From: Porphyromonadaceae bacterium
Lineage (GTDB): Bacteria; Bacteroidota; Bacteroidia; Bacteroidales; Paludibacteraceae
NCBI GenBank assembly: GCA_905372605.1
Contig: CAJPPQ010000060.1
Span: 1-7,307, forward strand
Direction of reading: 5' to 3'
Length of the DNA: 7,307 nucleotides
In this document: piece by piece, positions 7,200-7,307 of the stretch
Layout: every line of letters starts with the position of its first letter
Numbering within the stretch: position 1 is the stretch's first letter
The notes under the pieces: model-generated
The model's database searches: none
What the model was told of the DNA's origin: nothing
What the model saw: the letters and a program-made list of their open reading frames with translations, nothing else
Program-made: the position numbers and the translations under genes

Positions 7200-7307
7200 T
7201 TACCACTCTTTCTCAACTTTTGCCTTTTGTCCCATTTTTATTTTTCGTTTTTCTTGTACATCTCGCTCGTCTTGTTCGATCGCTTGCAGTATCTGTTCTG
7301 CCTGATC
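7200..7307 (-). CDS. batC: BatC, C-terminal end only (cut by window edge)
   Basis: Reading leftward from the window edge, an open frame of 35 codons ends in TAA at 7200-7202. It begins DQAEQILQAIEQDERDVQEK and ends KAKVEKEW. This strongly charged, Glu/Lys/Gln-rich tail with a (D/E)AEQxLQAIEEDE-like stretch and a final VEKxW is what I know of the end of BatC, a TPR protein with a charged C-terminal extension. Position immediately before batD, 48 bases upstream of its start, supports this. The TPR region, signal peptide and start are to the right of the window, where batB and batA would be expected. Confidence 0.8.
   Translation of the reverse strand, partial: DQAEQILQAIEQDERDVQEKRKIKMGQKAKVEKEW

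Overview
This is an ordinary chromosomal segment of a member of the Bacteroidota, most likely the order Bacteroidales. Three things point there: SecE and NusG are of the Bacteroidales type, the window carries the end of a Bat (Bacteroides aerotolerance) operon in the order batC-batD-batE, and the putative promoters have a TAnnTTTG -7 box with no clear Shine-Dalgarno sequences before the genes. The DNA is moderately AT-rich (roughly 40% GC by eye) and looks uniform in codon use, with no sign of a mobile element, RNA gene, CRISPR array or phage gene. I cannot name the genus.

Left part, plus strand (2-4512). secE and nusG (Sec translocon subunit and transcription factor) form a tight pair. They are followed not by the usual rplK-rplA-rplJ-rplL-rpoB genes but by a 197-base gap and ribH (lumazine synthase, riboflavin pathway). 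ribH and the next gene, a membrane-anchored family 2 glycosyltransferase, each appear to have their own promoter. Next come lpxD (lipid A synthesis) and a gene for a FemAB/GNAT-fold protein of unknown substrate. These last three could be one transcription unit devoted to envelope glycoconjugates, but their functional link is only suggested by proximity.

Right part, minus strand (4543-7307). Reading leftward from the right edge are the last 35 codons of batC, then complete batD and batE. These encode envelope proteins that in this phylum act with MoxR ATPases and the VWA-domain proteins BatA/BatB. The two halves of the window converge at a 30-base junction with no strong terminator.

I see no convincing new biological system. 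The points most worth a second look are the separation of secE-nusG from the ribosomal/RNA polymerase genes, an lpxD apart from lpxC-fabZ and lpxA, the uncharacterised FemAB-like protein, and a marked scarcity of the tetranucleotide GATC.
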